From the NCBI RefSeq assembly GCF_000067165.1, contig NC_010162.1, forward strand, positions 11,210,501 through 11,274,500: a stretch of DNA of 64,000 bases, written 5' to 3'. Made by a program: the position numbers and the translations under genes. The stretch comes from Sorangium cellulosum So ce56 (GTDB lineage Bacteria > Myxococcota_A > Polyangia > Polyangiales > Polyangiaceae). Under the pieces are notes generated by a model. The model was given only the letters and a program-made list of their open reading frames with translations. It was not told where the DNA came from and ran no database searches. Numbering within the stretch: the first letter of the stretch is position 1; each line of letters begins with the position of its first letter. Shown in pieces: positions 48,192 through 57,558 of the stretch.

Positions 48192-48998
48192 ATGAGTGCC
48201 ACCATGACGGCTCAGCCTCCCATCGTCTTCATCACCGGCGCCTCCTCCGGCTTCGGCGCCGCCATCGCCCGACGCTTCGCCGGCCTGGGCGCGCGCCTGG
48301 TCCTCGCCGCCCGCCGCTACGAGCGCCTGGAGGCGCTCGCCGCGGAGCTCTCGGACAGCCGCATCGCCGGCCCGGCTGGCGCGCGCGCGCCGGCGATCCA
48401 CCTGATCCGGCTGGACGTCCGCGACCGCGGCGCGGTCGACAAGGCCATCGCCGAGCTCCCGCCCGAGTTCTCCGAGGTGACCGTGCTGGTCAACAACGCA
48501 GGCGGCGCGCTCGGGCTGTCGCCGGCGCACGAGGCCGATCTGAACGACTGGGAGGAGATGATCGACACCAACGTCAAAGGCTTGCTTTACTGCACCCGGG
48601 CGCTGCTGCCCGGCATGGTGGCGCGCGACCGCGGGCACATCATCAACATCGGCTCGGTCGCCGCGGAGACGCCGTACCCCGGGAGCAACGTCTACGGCGC
48701 GTGCAAGGCGTTCGTCGCGCAGTTCTCGCTGAACCTGCGCTCCGACATCCTCGGCAGTCGGGTGCGCGTCACAGACATCGAGCCCGGCATGGCGGAGACG
48801 GAGTTCTCGGTGGTGCGCTTCAAGGGAGACCAGGAGAAGGCCGCCGCCGTGTACCGCGGCGTGAAGCCGCTCTCGGCCGAGGACATCGCCGAGTCCGTCG
48901 TGTGGTGCGCGATGCTCCCGGAGCACGTCAACGTGAACCGGCTGGAGCTGATGCCCGTGATGCAGGCGTTCGCCGGCTTCGCCGTCAAGAGGAGCTGA
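48192..48998 (+). CDS. short-chain dehydrogenase/reductase (YdfG-like)
   Basis: A 268-residue NAD(P)-dependent oxidoreductase. The Rossmann motif TGASSGFG is at about residues 15-22. LVNNAG, the catalytic serine region NIGSVA and YGACK (Tyr and Lys) follow in order. PGMAETEF and the overall pattern fit the YdfG subgroup acting on 3-hydroxy acids such as serine or on malonic semialdehyde. AGGA precedes the ATG. Its link to the surrounding metal genes is unclear. Confidence 0.88.
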   Translation: MSATMTAQPPIVFITGASSGFGAAIARRFAGLGARLVLAARRYERLEALAAELSDSRIAGPAGARAPAIHLIRLDVRDRGAVDKAIAELPPEFSEVTVLVNNAGGALGLSPAHEADLNDWEEMIDTNVKGLLYCTRALLPGMVARDRGHIINIGSVAAETPYPGSNVYGACKAFVAQFSLNLRSDILGSRVRVTDIEPGMAETEFSVVRFKGDQEKAAAVYRGVKPLSAEDIAESVVWCAMLPEHVNVNRLELMPVMQAFAGFAVKRS

Positions 48999-49214
48999 GG
49001 CGCGCGGCGCACAGGCTCACGCCGGCTCGATCCACGCACGCGCCTGGCCAGGCTCGCCGCTGTCGCCACCCGGTAGCCACTCGCCGTAACCCTGTTTGCG
49101 AGCTGAGCGGGGCTGACCCTGCGCAAGCGCGAGGCAGCGCCGCGGCAAGGGCGGCCCGGCTGCTGGGCGCGCCGGAGCTCGCGACCTGACCTTCATCGGG
49201 CCACGAGCCCCGGG

Positions 49215-49437
49215 CACTGCGTCTGCGTCCGGCGCGTCGAGCGGGCCTTGCTCGCGATCCCGGGCGTCAGCGACGCGAAGGTCAACCTTGTGACCCGCAC
49301 GACCACAGTCACGTTCGACCCGTCGGCCGCATCCACGGCGGGTCATCGTTCTGCCCGAGCTGAAGGCAGGGGAGCTCAAATTCGAGTGCGGCATGGGGAT
49401 GTTCAAGGGCACCATCGCCGTCGCGCCGAGGAAGTGA
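49215..49437 (+). pseudogene. remnant of a copper gene: HMA piece joined out of frame to a cupredoxin-like end
   Basis: At about 49218 one frame reads CVCVRRVERALLAIPGV, then DAKVNLVTRTTTVTFDP, the body of an HMA domain with its metal loop damaged and no start. About 10 codons later, in a different frame (49342-49437), the sequence reads LPELKAGELKFECGMGMFKG and ends at a stop after KGTIAVAPRK. That is the tail of a cupredoxin-like copper domain with Cys and Met ligands. The intervening part is gone. This is most likely a decayed copper ATPase or copper-binding protein gene with internal deletion and frameshift. It neighbours the copper-storage and Cus genes. Confidence 0.72.
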
Positions 49438-49859
49438 CCATCGGACGGAAGCGGCCCCTGGCTCACGGCGAGCGAGCCCTCCAGCGGGCGCGGGCCGCGT
49501 GCTCGCACCAGCGCACCGGCTGCGAACGGCGACTGCCTGGTCGCTCGGATAGATGAATGTGACCATGCAGGGCACACCGATCCCATCGCCCCCTCTCGAA
49601 TCCCATCCGCCCAAACCTGTTCCAAGCAGCGCTCTGTGAGCAGCCTAGACGCATGGGCGCGCAGGATGGCACGAACACATCCGCGATATCAGATGCTTGT
49701 TCAGCCTTCTTCCGAGCCGCGTATGCGGAGCGCTCTGACATGACGAACCCGGTCGCTTCAGCAAGTCTGTCGCCTCGCCGGCCGGCCGCATGTCAGGCGA
49801 GCGCGCACGAGACGAGCCCACGAGGCACCGAGAAGCATCGTTGAATGAGGGGGGGACAC

Positions 49860-50255
49860 ATGGCACACCAGGGATTCACTCTGAGCACCGCTTTCGTGAA
49901 CACGGCCAGCGAGACCCAGAGCTGCGAGTCGATCTGCGTCCAGACGATCCAGCACTGCCTCCAGATGGGAGGCTCGCACGCGGAGGCTTCCCACATCCAG
50001 CTCCTGCAGGATTGCGCCAAGATCTGCGAGACGACCGCGACGTTCCTGATGCGCGGCTCGCCGCAACACAACCAGGTCACGGCCGCGTGCGCGAGCATCT
50101 GCGAGCTCTGCGCCCAGAGCTGTGACAAGTTCACGGGTGACGCGCAGATGAAGGCCTGCGCCGACGAGTGCCGCCGCTGCGCCGCCGCGTGCAAGCAGGT
50201 CGCGCAGCTGCGGCCGGGCGGGGCAGCCGGCGCGGGACACCACAGCGTTCCCTGA
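49860..50255 (+). CDS. Csp-type four-helix bundle copper-storage protein
   Basis: A 131-residue protein with fourteen or so cysteines placed in CxxxC and CxxxxxxC pairs along four helices, as in the DUF326/Csp copper-storage family. Examples are SCESICVQTIQHC, LLQDCAKICE, ACASICELCAQSC and ACADECRRCAAACKQV. Csp proteins fill the inside of the helical bundle with many Cu(I) ions. No signal peptide is seen, so it is a cytoplasmic (Csp3-like) store. The ATG at 49860 follows GAGGGGGGG. It is convergent with cusA, and the fossil copper gene lies just upstream. Confidence 0.88.
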   Translation: MAHQGFTLSTAFVNTASETQSCESICVQTIQHCLQMGGSHAEASHIQLLQDCAKICETTATFLMRGSPQHNQVTAACASICELCAQSCDKFTGDAQMKACADECRRCAAACKQVAQLRPGGAAGAGHHSVP

Positions 50256-50312
50256 GACCGACCAGGGCGCCGCGCGGGGCGGCGCTGAACGGAGCGACCT
50301 TGCGCAGCGCTG

Positions 50313-53300
50313 TCAACCCTGCGCGGCTTCCTCCGCCGCGGCCAGCGCTGGAGCCACAGCAGGCGGCGCCGCGGGCGTGGCCCGGCGGAGCTCGAGGCTC
50401 CTCCACACCACGTACATCGCGGGGATCACCAAGAGCGTCAGCAGCGTGAGCGAGACCAGGCCTCCCCACATGGGCGCGGCGATGCGCTTGGCCACGTCGG
50501 ACCCGACGCCATCGTCGAGCAGCACGGGGAGCAGACCGAACACGTTGGTGAGCACCGTCATCAGGAGCGGGCGGACGCGCTTCGCGCCCGCCTCCAGCGA
50601 GACCTGGATGAGGTCGTCGACGCTTGCCAGCGTGCCGGCTTCACGCCCCCTGGTCCAGGCCTCGTCGAGGTAGACGATCATGACGCTCGCGGTCTCGGCG
50701 GCGACGCCGAGGAGCGCGATCATCCCGACCCACACGGCGATCGACGTGTTGAAGCCAGCGGCGTAGAGCGTCCAGATCGCGCCCACCGCGGCGAACGGCA
50801 CGCCGGTCATCACGAGGAGCGTCTGCGCTGCGCCGTTGAAGTTCAGATAAAGGATCACGAAGACGATGCCGATCGTGAGCGGCAGGATGTACGCGAGGCG
50901 CTCTCGCACGCGCTCGAGCAGCTCGTACTGGCCGGTCCACTTGAGATAGTACCCCGCGGGGAGCTCGACATCTCGCGCGACGGCTACCTTTGCCGACTCC
51001 ACGTAACCGCCGATGTCGCTCGTGGAGGTGTCGATGTAGATCCAGCCTGTGAGCGAGCCCATCTCGCTCTTGATCATCGGCGGCCCCATGACCGTATCGA
51101 TCCTGGCGAGCTGCCCGAGCGGGACGAACGCCGCGCGCGCCGGCCCCTCTGCCTGGCCCCTCGCCACGGCGGCGCCCCCGCCCATCGCGCTCCCGCCCAT
51201 CGAGCCGCCCCCGCCGGCAGCGAGGCCCGCAATCTCGGCCGGCGAGGGTGCGCCTCTCATCGCGTCGCCGCCCATGGAGCTCGCAGCCATCCCTCCTCCG
51301 GAGCTCATGGCCGCCGCGCCCCCCATCGGCGCCGGGGCGCTCCCGACCGGCAGTGGGCGCGGCGACAGCGGGGTGACCGGGACCGGCACATCGCGCAGCG
51401 CCTCGATGTTGTCCCGGAGCTCCCTCGGATAACGCACGCTCACCCGGTAGCGCTCGCGCCCTTCGAACGTGGTGTCGACATCCATCCCGCCGATCGTGCT
51501 CTCCACCACGTCGAGCACGTCGCGCACGCTGAGGCCGTACCGGGCGATGGCTTGTCGGTCGGGCGTGATGTCGAGAAAGAAGCCGCCGAGCTCGCGTTCC
51601 GCGTAGACGCTCCGCGTTCCGGGCACGTCCCTGAGCACGCGCTCCAGGTCGTCGTCGATCCTGCTGATGACCTCGAGGTCCGGCCCGAAGACCTTGACCC
51701 CGATCGGCGTCCGGATCCCCGTCGCGAGCATGTCGATCCGCGCCTTGATGGGCATCGTCCACGCGCCCTGCACGCCCGGGGTCGCCGTCTTCTGCTCGAG
51801 CTCGGCCACGAGCTTCTCCTGGGTCAAACCCGGCCGCCACGCGTTCTTGGGCTTGAGCCGCACGACGGTCTCGAACATCGAGAGCGGGGCCGGATCGAGC
51901 GCGGTCTCGGCGCGGCCCGCCTTGCCGAACACGCGCTCGACCTCGGGCACAGTCCGGATCTGCGCGTCCTGCCAGGCCAGGAGACGCCGGGCCTCGGCGA
52001 TCGGGATGCCCGGCACCGTGACCGGCATGAAGAGCAGGTCGCCCTCCTCGAGCGGCGGCATGAACTCCGATCCCAGGCGCGACATCGGGTAGACCGTGGC
52101 GCCCATGAGCCCGACCGCGACCGCGATGACCATCCCACGGCGACGCAGGCACGCCCGCAGCACGGGTCGATAGGCCGCGATGCAGAGGCGGTTGATCGGG
52201 TTCCTCTGCTCCGGCGTGATCCGGCCCCGGAGGAACGTCACCATCAACGCAGGTACCAGCGTGACCGCGAAGAGCGACGCGAACGCCATCGAGAAGGTCT
52301 TGGCCAGGGCGAGCGGCCGGAAGAGCCGGCCCTCCTCGCCCTCGAGGGTGAAGACCGGCAAAAAGGCGATGGTGAGCACGAGCAGCGCCCCGAACATCGA
52401 GGGCCCGAGCTCGCGCGCGGCGCCGATGACGATCTCCGCGCGCGGGATCTTGCGCCCTTCCCGCTCCGCCGCCTCGATCTTCCGGTGCGCGTTCTCGACC
52501 AGCACGCAGGCGGAGTCGACCATGTCGCCCAGCGCCAGGATGATCCCGGCGAGCGACATGATGTTGATCGATAGATCCAGCACATAAAAAGCGATGAACG
52601 TCGCGGCCGTCGCGACCGGGAGCGCGATGGCGGCCACCAGGGCGGAGCGCAGATGGAAGAGGAAGACGAAGATGACCAGGATGACCACACCCAGGATCTG
52701 GACCAGGTTGGTCGAGAGCGTCTTCACCGAGCCGACGATGAGCTCGCTCCGGTCGTAGACGGGCACGATCTTCACGCCGGCCGGCAGCGAGCCCCTCACC
52801 TCCTCGAGCTTGCTCTTGACCCGATCGATGACGTGGAGCGCGTTCTCCCCGTGGCGCATCACCACGATGCCGCCCACGACCTCACCGCGCCCGTCGAGCT
52901 CGGCCACGCCGCGGCGGAGGTTGCCGCCCACGGTCACGTCGGCCACGTCGCGGACGCGGATCGGCGTGCCGCGCGTGTCGGTCGCGACCACCGCGTCATC
53001 GAGATCCTCCCTGGCGCGCACGTAGCCCCGGCCGCGGAGCACATACTCGTGCTGCGCCATCTCGATGACGCGCCCGCCCACCTCGGTGTTGGCCCCGCGG
53101 ACGGCCGCGGCGACCTGCCCCACGGACACGCCCCTCGCCTTCATCCGCGCCGGGTCGACCTGGATCTGGTACTCCTTCTCGAAGCCGCCCACGCTCGCGA
53201 CCTCGGCGACCCCTTCCAGGCCCTGGAGCCAGTAGCGAAGGTGCCAGTCCTGGAACGAGCGCAGCTCCTGCAGGTTGTGCGTCCCGCTCTCGTCGACGAG

Positions 53301-53780
53301 GGCATACTGGTAGACCCATCCCACGCTGGTCGCGTCCGGGCCGATCTGAGGCGTAACGCCCTCGGGCAGGCTGTCCTTCACCTTGGCGAGCTGCTCGACG
53401 ACGCGGGATCGTGCCCAGTAGATGTCCGTCCCGTCCTTGAAGACGACATAGACGAAGCTCATCCCGAACATCGTGAAGCCGCGGACGGTCTTGACGCTGG
53501 GTGCGCCCAGGAAGGACGTGACGACGGGATAGGTGACCTGATCCTCGATGAGGGTCGGGCTGCGGCCCATCCACTCGGTCGCCACGATGACCTGGGTGTC
53601 AGAGAGATCCGGCAGCGCGTCAAGCTGGGTGCGCCGTGCGCTGAACAGCCCGAACAGGGTGAGCGCCGCGGCGACGAGGAAGATGAAGAATCGCTTCCGC
53701 GCGGAGAAGTCGATGAGGCGCGCGATGGCGCCGGTCGGCGCCGCCTCCGCGTCCTCCGGGCGCGGCTGCTCAGTGGACAT
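50313..53780 (-). CDS. cusA: Cu(I)/Ag(I) RND efflux pump CusA with an 80-residue Met/Gly/Ser-rich insertion
   Basis: A 1155-residue inner-membrane pump of the heavy-metal RND family (CusA/CzcA). The three copper-path methionines of E. coli CusA (M573, M623, M672) have counterparts at Met585, Met635 and Met684, in FMPVTVPG, LSMFETV and RIDMLATG. Spacing is identical, which favours Cu(I)/Ag(I) over zinc. The proton-relay helix with MVDSACVLVEN is intact. About residues 805-884, before the VPLGQLARI segment of the porter domain, form a Gly/Ser/Ala/Met-rich insertion with at least seven methionines that E. coli CusA lacks. It overlaps cusB by 11 bases. Confidence 0.93.
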   Translation of the reverse strand: MSTEQPRPEDAEAAPTGAIARLIDFSARKRFFIFLVAAALTLFGLFSARRTQLDALPDLSDTQVIVATEWMGRSPTLIEDQVTYPVVTSFLGAPSVKTVRGFTMFGMSFVYVVFKDGTDIYWARSRVVEQLAKVKDSLPEGVTPQIGPDATSVGWVYQYALVDESGTHNLQELRSFQDWHLRYWLQGLEGVAEVASVGGFEKEYQIQVDPARMKARGVSVGQVAAAVRGANTEVGGRVIEMAQHEYVLRGRGYVRAREDLDDAVVATDTRGTPIRVRDVADVTVGGNLRRGVAELDGRGEVVGGIVVMRHGENALHVIDRVKSKLEEVRGSLPAGVKIVPVYDRSELIVGSVKTLSTNLVQILGVVILVIFVFLFHLRSALVAAIALPVATAATFIAFYVLDLSINIMSLAGIILALGDMVDSACVLVENAHRKIEAAEREGRKIPRAEIVIGAARELGPSMFGALLVLTIAFLPVFTLEGEEGRLFRPLALAKTFSMAFASLFAVTLVPALMVTFLRGRITPEQRNPINRLCIAAYRPVLRACLRRRGMVIAVAVGLMGATVYPMSRLGSEFMPPLEEGDLLFMPVTVPGIPIAEARRLLAWQDAQIRTVPEVERVFGKAGRAETALDPAPLSMFETVVRLKPKNAWRPGLTQEKLVAELEQKTATPGVQGAWTMPIKARIDMLATGIRTPIGVKVFGPDLEVISRIDDDLERVLRDVPGTRSVYAERELGGFFLDITPDRQAIARYGLSVRDVLDVVESTIGGMDVDTTFEGRERYRVSVRYPRELRDNIEALRDVPVPVTPLSPRPLPVGSAPAPMGGAAAMSSGGGMAASSMGGDAMRGAPSPAEIAGLAAGGGGSMGGSAMGGGAAVARGQAEGPARAAFVPLGQLARIDTVMGPPMIKSEMGSLTGWIYIDTSTSDIGGYVESAKVAVARDVELPAGYYLKWTGQYELLERVRERLAYILPLTIGIVFVILYLNFNGAAQTLLVMTGVPFAAVGAIWTLYAAGFNTSIAVWVGMIALLGVAAETASVMIVYLDEAWTRGREAGTLASVDDLIQVSLEAGAKRVRPLLMTVLTNVFGLLPVLLDDGVGSDVAKRIAAPMWGGLVSLTLLTLLVIPAMYVVWRSLELRRATPAAPPAVAPALAAAEEAAQG

Positions 53781-55062
53781 GGCCGCCCTTCGGAGCGCTC
53801 GAGGCCTGGAGCCGGCTCTCGGAGTCGAGGAGGAACTGCGCCCCTGTCGCCACCCGCTCTCCCGCGGAGAGGCCTGCGTCGACCCGGTAGCGATCGCCGA
53901 TCAGCGGGCCGAGCTTCACCTCGCGCGGTTCCGCCCGATCCCCCTGAACGACGAAGGCGATGGCGCGCGTGCCGGTCCGGATCACCGCGCTCTCTGGGAC
54001 AGAGAGTCCCTCGCCGAGCGCCAGATCCATGTTCACGGAGACGAACGCGCCTGGCCGGAGCGAGCCGTCGCTGTTGTCGAGCTCGAACCGGATCTTCATC
54101 GTGCGCGTCGCCTCGTCCACCGTCGGCGGGACGAACGCGACCGGCGCATGGAGCGCCCCTTCGCGCCCCTCCACGCTGAGGTGCGCGTGATCCCCGGCGC
54201 GAACATACGGCACATCGCGCTCGTACACGTCGGCCAGCACCCAGACGCGGGACAGGTCCGAGATGGTGTAGAGCTCCAGCGAGGGCTCCACGAACATGCC
54301 GTCCACGGCCTGCTTCGCAACGACGACCCCGGCGCGGGGCGCGGTGAGGGCGAAGGTGCGCTGAGGCTGCCGGGTCGCCTCGAGCCGCGCGATCTCCGCC
54401 TTCGGCACGTCCCAGAGCGAGAGGCGCCGACGCGCGGCGCCGAGGAGCTGCTCCTGCGCGCGCCGCTCCGCGGCCCCGAACTCTCCCGCAGGCGTGGGAC
54501 CTCCCGCGGCGCGCTCGAGCAGCGCGACGAACTCCAGCTCCGCCGCGAAGACCTCCTGGCTGTAGAGCGAGCAGAGCACCTGCCCGGCCGAGACCTTGCG
54601 GCCGACGAAGTCGACGGCGACGCGCTCGATGAAGCCCCGGACCTTCGCGTGCACGTGCGCCGAGCGCGTCTCGTCCAGCGCGACGACGCCCACCGTGCGC
54701 AGAGGCCTCTTGAGCTCCCGCGCCTCGACCGAGGCCGTGCTGAGCGAGAGGCCGCCGAGGCGCGCCGGATCCAGCGCGACCGGGGCGTAGCCCGCCGGAG
54801 TCATCGGCGTGCCCGGCCCCTCCTTGGCGCGGCCTTCGGCGGGCTCGGCCCCCTGCTGCGCCCCATGACCAGCGTGGGCGTCGCCTCCGGCGGGCTCGGC
54901 CCCCTGTGCCCTGTGACCAGCGTGGGGATCGATCGGCGCCGGTGCCGGCGCGGGGGTCGAGGCCGCGTGCGCGGCGTGGCCGTCATCGGTTGCGGGCGAC
55001 GGAGCCTTGCAGCCGAGTAGCGCCACCGAGGCAGCGAGCAAGAGGGAATGAGTCCGCTTCAT
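53770..55062 (-). CDS. cusB: CusB-type periplasmic adaptor with His-rich N-terminus
   Basis: A 430-residue membrane-fusion lipoprotein linking CusA to the outer-membrane channel. The signal ends with LLGC (near residue 18). A His/Ala/Gly-rich stretch (about 22-75) with repeated HAAH, PHAGH and AHAGH units follows and could bind metal. The adaptor body shows the barrel-sandwich region (VVALDETRSAHVHAKVRGFIERV), a helical hairpin (about 165-235), a beta-barrel and a C-terminal KLGPLIGDRYRV segment. The methionine triad of E. coli CusB is not evident; histidines may replace it. The ATG at 55062 overlaps the cusC stop by four bases, with GGAG upstream. Confidence 0.9.
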   Translation of the reverse strand: MKRTHSLLLAASVALLGCKAPSPATDDGHAAHAASTPAPAPAPIDPHAGHRAQGAEPAGGDAHAGHGAQQGAEPAEGRAKEGPGTPMTPAGYAPVALDPARLGGLSLSTASVEARELKRPLRTVGVVALDETRSAHVHAKVRGFIERVAVDFVGRKVSAGQVLCSLYSQEVFAAELEFVALLERAAGGPTPAGEFGAAERRAQEQLLGAARRRLSLWDVPKAEIARLEATRQPQRTFALTAPRAGVVVAKQAVDGMFVEPSLELYTISDLSRVWVLADVYERDVPYVRAGDHAHLSVEGREGALHAPVAFVPPTVDEATRTMKIRFELDNSDGSLRPGAFVSVNMDLALGEGLSVPESAVIRTGTRAIAFVVQGDRAEPREVKLGPLIGDRYRVDAGLSAGERVATGAQFLLDSESRLQASSAPKGGHVH

Positions 55063-56309
55063 TGTCCATCTCCACCGAGCGGCTCGCCCACGGCCCGCTC
55101 GAGCTCTGCAAGGGCGATCTCGCGGCGCACCATCGCCTCGGCGACGGCGAGCTCCGCGCTCTGGAGGGCGCGCCGCGCGTCGAGCACAGCGACGAGATCC
55201 GCCGCCGCCGTGCCGTAGCCCGCGATCGCGGCCTCGAAGCTCTCGCGCGCCTTCGGCAGCGCCACCGCGCGCAGGAGATCCATCTGCCGGGTCGCGGCCT
55301 GCGCCCGGTGCCAGGCGCCGGCGACCTCGGACGCGATCATCGCGCGCATCTCCGCCTGGTCCTCCGCGGCGCCCTCCGCGCGCGCGTCGAAGGCGCGGGC
55401 GAGGTGTCCCTGCTTGGCGACGCCGAAGAGCGGGATCGTGGCCCCGATCATCGCGCCGAACGACGGCGCAGCGCCGATGTTCTGGTTGAGCCACACGCCG
55501 GTCATGAGGTCCGGATACGGCTCCTTGCGCGCCACCGCCGCCATCGCCTGCGCCTCGGCGCGCATCGCCGCCATCCCCTTGAGCTCGGGCCGCGCCGCAC
55601 CGGCCCGTCCGGCGAGCGCCGCGAGCCCGCCCGAGGGCATCGGGGAGTGCGCTTCGCTCGGATCGGCGATCGCCGTGTCGACAGGCCGGTTCCTGAGCGC
55701 GTTCAGCATGGCCACCATGGCGGCGCGCTCGCCCTCCAGGTTGACGAGCTCCACGTCGATCGCCGCGACCTCCACCTGCGCGCGCGCCACGTCGTGGTGG
55801 CCGGTCTGGCCCGCGGCGTAACGCCCGAGCGCCGCGCCCGCGATCTGGACCGCGAGGCCGCGCCCGGCGCGGGTCACCTCACGGCGCTTCGCGTTGAGGA
55901 GAAGCATGAAATAGGCGCGCTTCGCCTCGAGACGCAGGTCGAGCCGGCGGACCGCGAGCTCCGCCGCGGCGCTCTTCTCCTGCTGCTCCACCGGCCGGCG
56001 CATCAGCTCGAGCTTCCCGGGCCAGGGGACCATCTGCGAGAGCTCGTACCGGATCATGGGCATCTCCGCGCCCATCGGGACGCGATCGACCATCACGCTG
56101 GCCGCGGGATCGGGCCACGCGCCCGCCGCCGCGGCCTCGTCCTGGAACGCGCGCCGGCGCAGCGTGCCCGCGCGCAGCGAGGGGCTGCGGGCGAGGACGT
56201 CGGCGACGATCGCGGCGAGCCCGGCATCCTCGGCCTGCGCGGCCTGCGCGGCCTGCGCGTCGCCAAGCGACGCCAGCGCGAGCACGGCGGCGAACAGTCG
56301 CGACTTCAT
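55059..56309 (-). CDS. TolC/CusC-family outer-membrane channel
   Basis: A 416-residue outer-membrane efflux protein with a signal peptide (residues 1-27). Two repeated long-helix halves contain the TolC-type NALRNRPVD segment and alternating Ala-rich helices. It would complete the CusCBA tripartite pump. A 9-bp DNA repeat gives AQAAQAAQA at the signal cleavage region. The start at 56309 is chosen for its signal sequence; the longer frame to 56477 has no better ribosome site, and neither start has a strong one. It is the first gene of the cusC-cusB-cusA operon. Confidence 0.88.
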   Translation of the reverse strand: MKSRLFAAVLALASLGDAQAAQAAQAEDAGLAAIVADVLARSPSLRAGTLRRRAFQDEAAAAGAWPDPAASVMVDRVPMGAEMPMIRYELSQMVPWPGKLELMRRPVEQQEKSAAAELAVRRLDLRLEAKRAYFMLLLNAKRREVTRAGRGLAVQIAGAALGRYAAGQTGHHDVARAQVEVAAIDVELVNLEGERAAMVAMLNALRNRPVDTAIADPSEAHSPMPSGGLAALAGRAGAARPELKGMAAMRAEAQAMAAVARKEPYPDLMTGVWLNQNIGAAPSFGAMIGATIPLFGVAKQGHLARAFDARAEGAAEDQAEMRAMIASEVAGAWHRAQAATRQMDLLRAVALPKARESFEAAIAGYGTAAADLVAVLDARRALQSAELAVAEAMVRREIALAELERAVGEPLGGDGQ

Positions 56310-56567
56310 GCCGGAGGCGACAGCACAGGGTGTGCCGCATGGCCTTCGCCGGTCCTCGCCGGTGCCCCTCGTGGGGGAGGCGCAGGGCTTGCGCGATGCG
56401 CGCGAGGTGCGCGCCTTATCCGGCGGTGACCCTCGGGCTCCGTGGGCGGCTGTGACCATCTCGGTCACGTTGCCCACCCTGATGTGGCCGTATCTGCTTC
56501 CCCTCGTCGAGGCTCGCCTCGGCCCGGCGTTACCGCTGCTCTGTCGAGAGCGCCGCCGGCGCGGCTG

Positions 56568-57284
56568 CTACTCTTCCGGGTACCACGCCGCGCGCCACGC
56601 CTTCATCTGGTCGATCTCCCGCTGCTGCGCCTCGATGATGCCGGAGGCGAGCGTCTTGATCTCGGCGTGCTCGGCCTTCTGCAGGGCCACCTCGGCGGCG
56701 TCGATCGCCATCTCGTGGTGCGGGATCATTGCGTCGATGAACGCCCTGTCGAACGGCTCCGCCGTCTTCAACTCCTCGTTGGCCTGCACCATGTCCATCA
56801 TCGCGTCGTGCTCCATGCCAGGGAGCATGGGCATCTCGTCCACGGGCGGCGTCTCTGCGCTCCCGTACCACTGCTCGCGCCAGCTCTTCAGCTGACTGAC
56901 TTCCTGGTTCTGGGCCGAGATGATGTCGTCGGCCATCGCCTTCAGCTCCGGGTGCTCGGCGCGCTCCTGAGCGGTCTCGGCCATCATCACGGCGCCCTCG
57001 TGGTGAGGCGTCATCATGTCGACGAACTGCCGATCGAACGGCGCCGCGGCCATCTCGCCGCCGCCCGCTGCCTGGTGCTCGCCGTGGCCGTCCGACGAGG
57101 ACTTGCTGCACGCGCTCACGAGGACAGAGCTTCCAGCGATGAGGAGGACGGCGAGACCGGGGATCGCGCGTTGCCTCCGCCGCTCCGGCGCGCGTTGGCG
57201 CAAGGGAGAACCGGCGCGGCGTTCACGGGGAGCGGCGCGCGTCACATCGGACTGGACAGGTCGTTCGTAGGGACTCTGAGCCAT
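56568..57284 (-). CDS. DUF305 protein (two four-helix copper-type domains), exported
   Basis: A 238-residue protein with a lipoprotein-like signal (SVLVSAC near residue 53 after a 40-residue cytosolic leader). Two DUF305 halves follow, each with MxPHHxxA-type motifs (MMTPHHEGAVMMA about 85-97, AMIPHHEMAIDAA about 175-187). The His and Met residues suggest copper binding, and DUF305 genes often sit beside copper resistance genes. GGAGG lies about 6 bases upstream of the ATG at 57284. It lies 258 bases before cusC on the same strand and may be cotranscribed. Confidence 0.85.
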   Translation of the reverse strand: MAQSPYERPVQSDVTRAAPRERRAGSPLRQRAPERRRQRAIPGLAVLLIAGSSVLVSACSKSSSDGHGEHQAAGGGEMAAAPFDRQFVDMMTPHHEGAVMMAETAQERAEHPELKAMADDIISAQNQEVSQLKSWREQWYGSAETPPVDEMPMLPGMEHDAMMDMVQANEELKTAEPFDRAFIDAMIPHHEMAIDAAEVALQKAEHAEIKTLASGIIEAQQREIDQMKAWRAAWYPEE

Positions 57285-57368
57285 GGGATCCTCCGTGGTT
57301 GGGGACGCCACCGCTGATCCACCTCTGATGCGAAAGCGGTGCCGCTCGCCCTGCCCTGGAACCAAGGT

Positions 57369-57396
57369 CTCCGCGAGCGTTCAGCCGCTCGCGGAG
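57369..57396. repeat. perfect 11-bp hairpin
   Basis: CTCCGCGAGCG and CGCTCGCGGAG flank a 6-base TTCAGC loop, upstream of the DUF305 start and downstream of the decayed LysR gene on the minus strand. It may end transcription from the LysR side or be an operator. No T-run follows. Confidence 0.65.
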
Positions 57397-57558
57397 CGCG
57401 TCGTCACCGGGTCAAGGTGGCCTCACGTGTGGCGTAGATGCTCGTCGAAACAACGGTGTGGCCGCCCGGGTCACATGCGTTCACCCCGGATGGCACCGCC
57501 CGCCAGGGCTTTGACGCCCGCGCAGCTGGGCTGCTCGCCATGGGCTGTGCCAGGCCTC

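Noticed and set aside
49248..49556. 102-codon intact gene at the HMA remnant
   Set aside because: The HMA similarity ends after about 40 codons, the real continuation is in another frame, and no start or metal loop is present; called a pseudogene.
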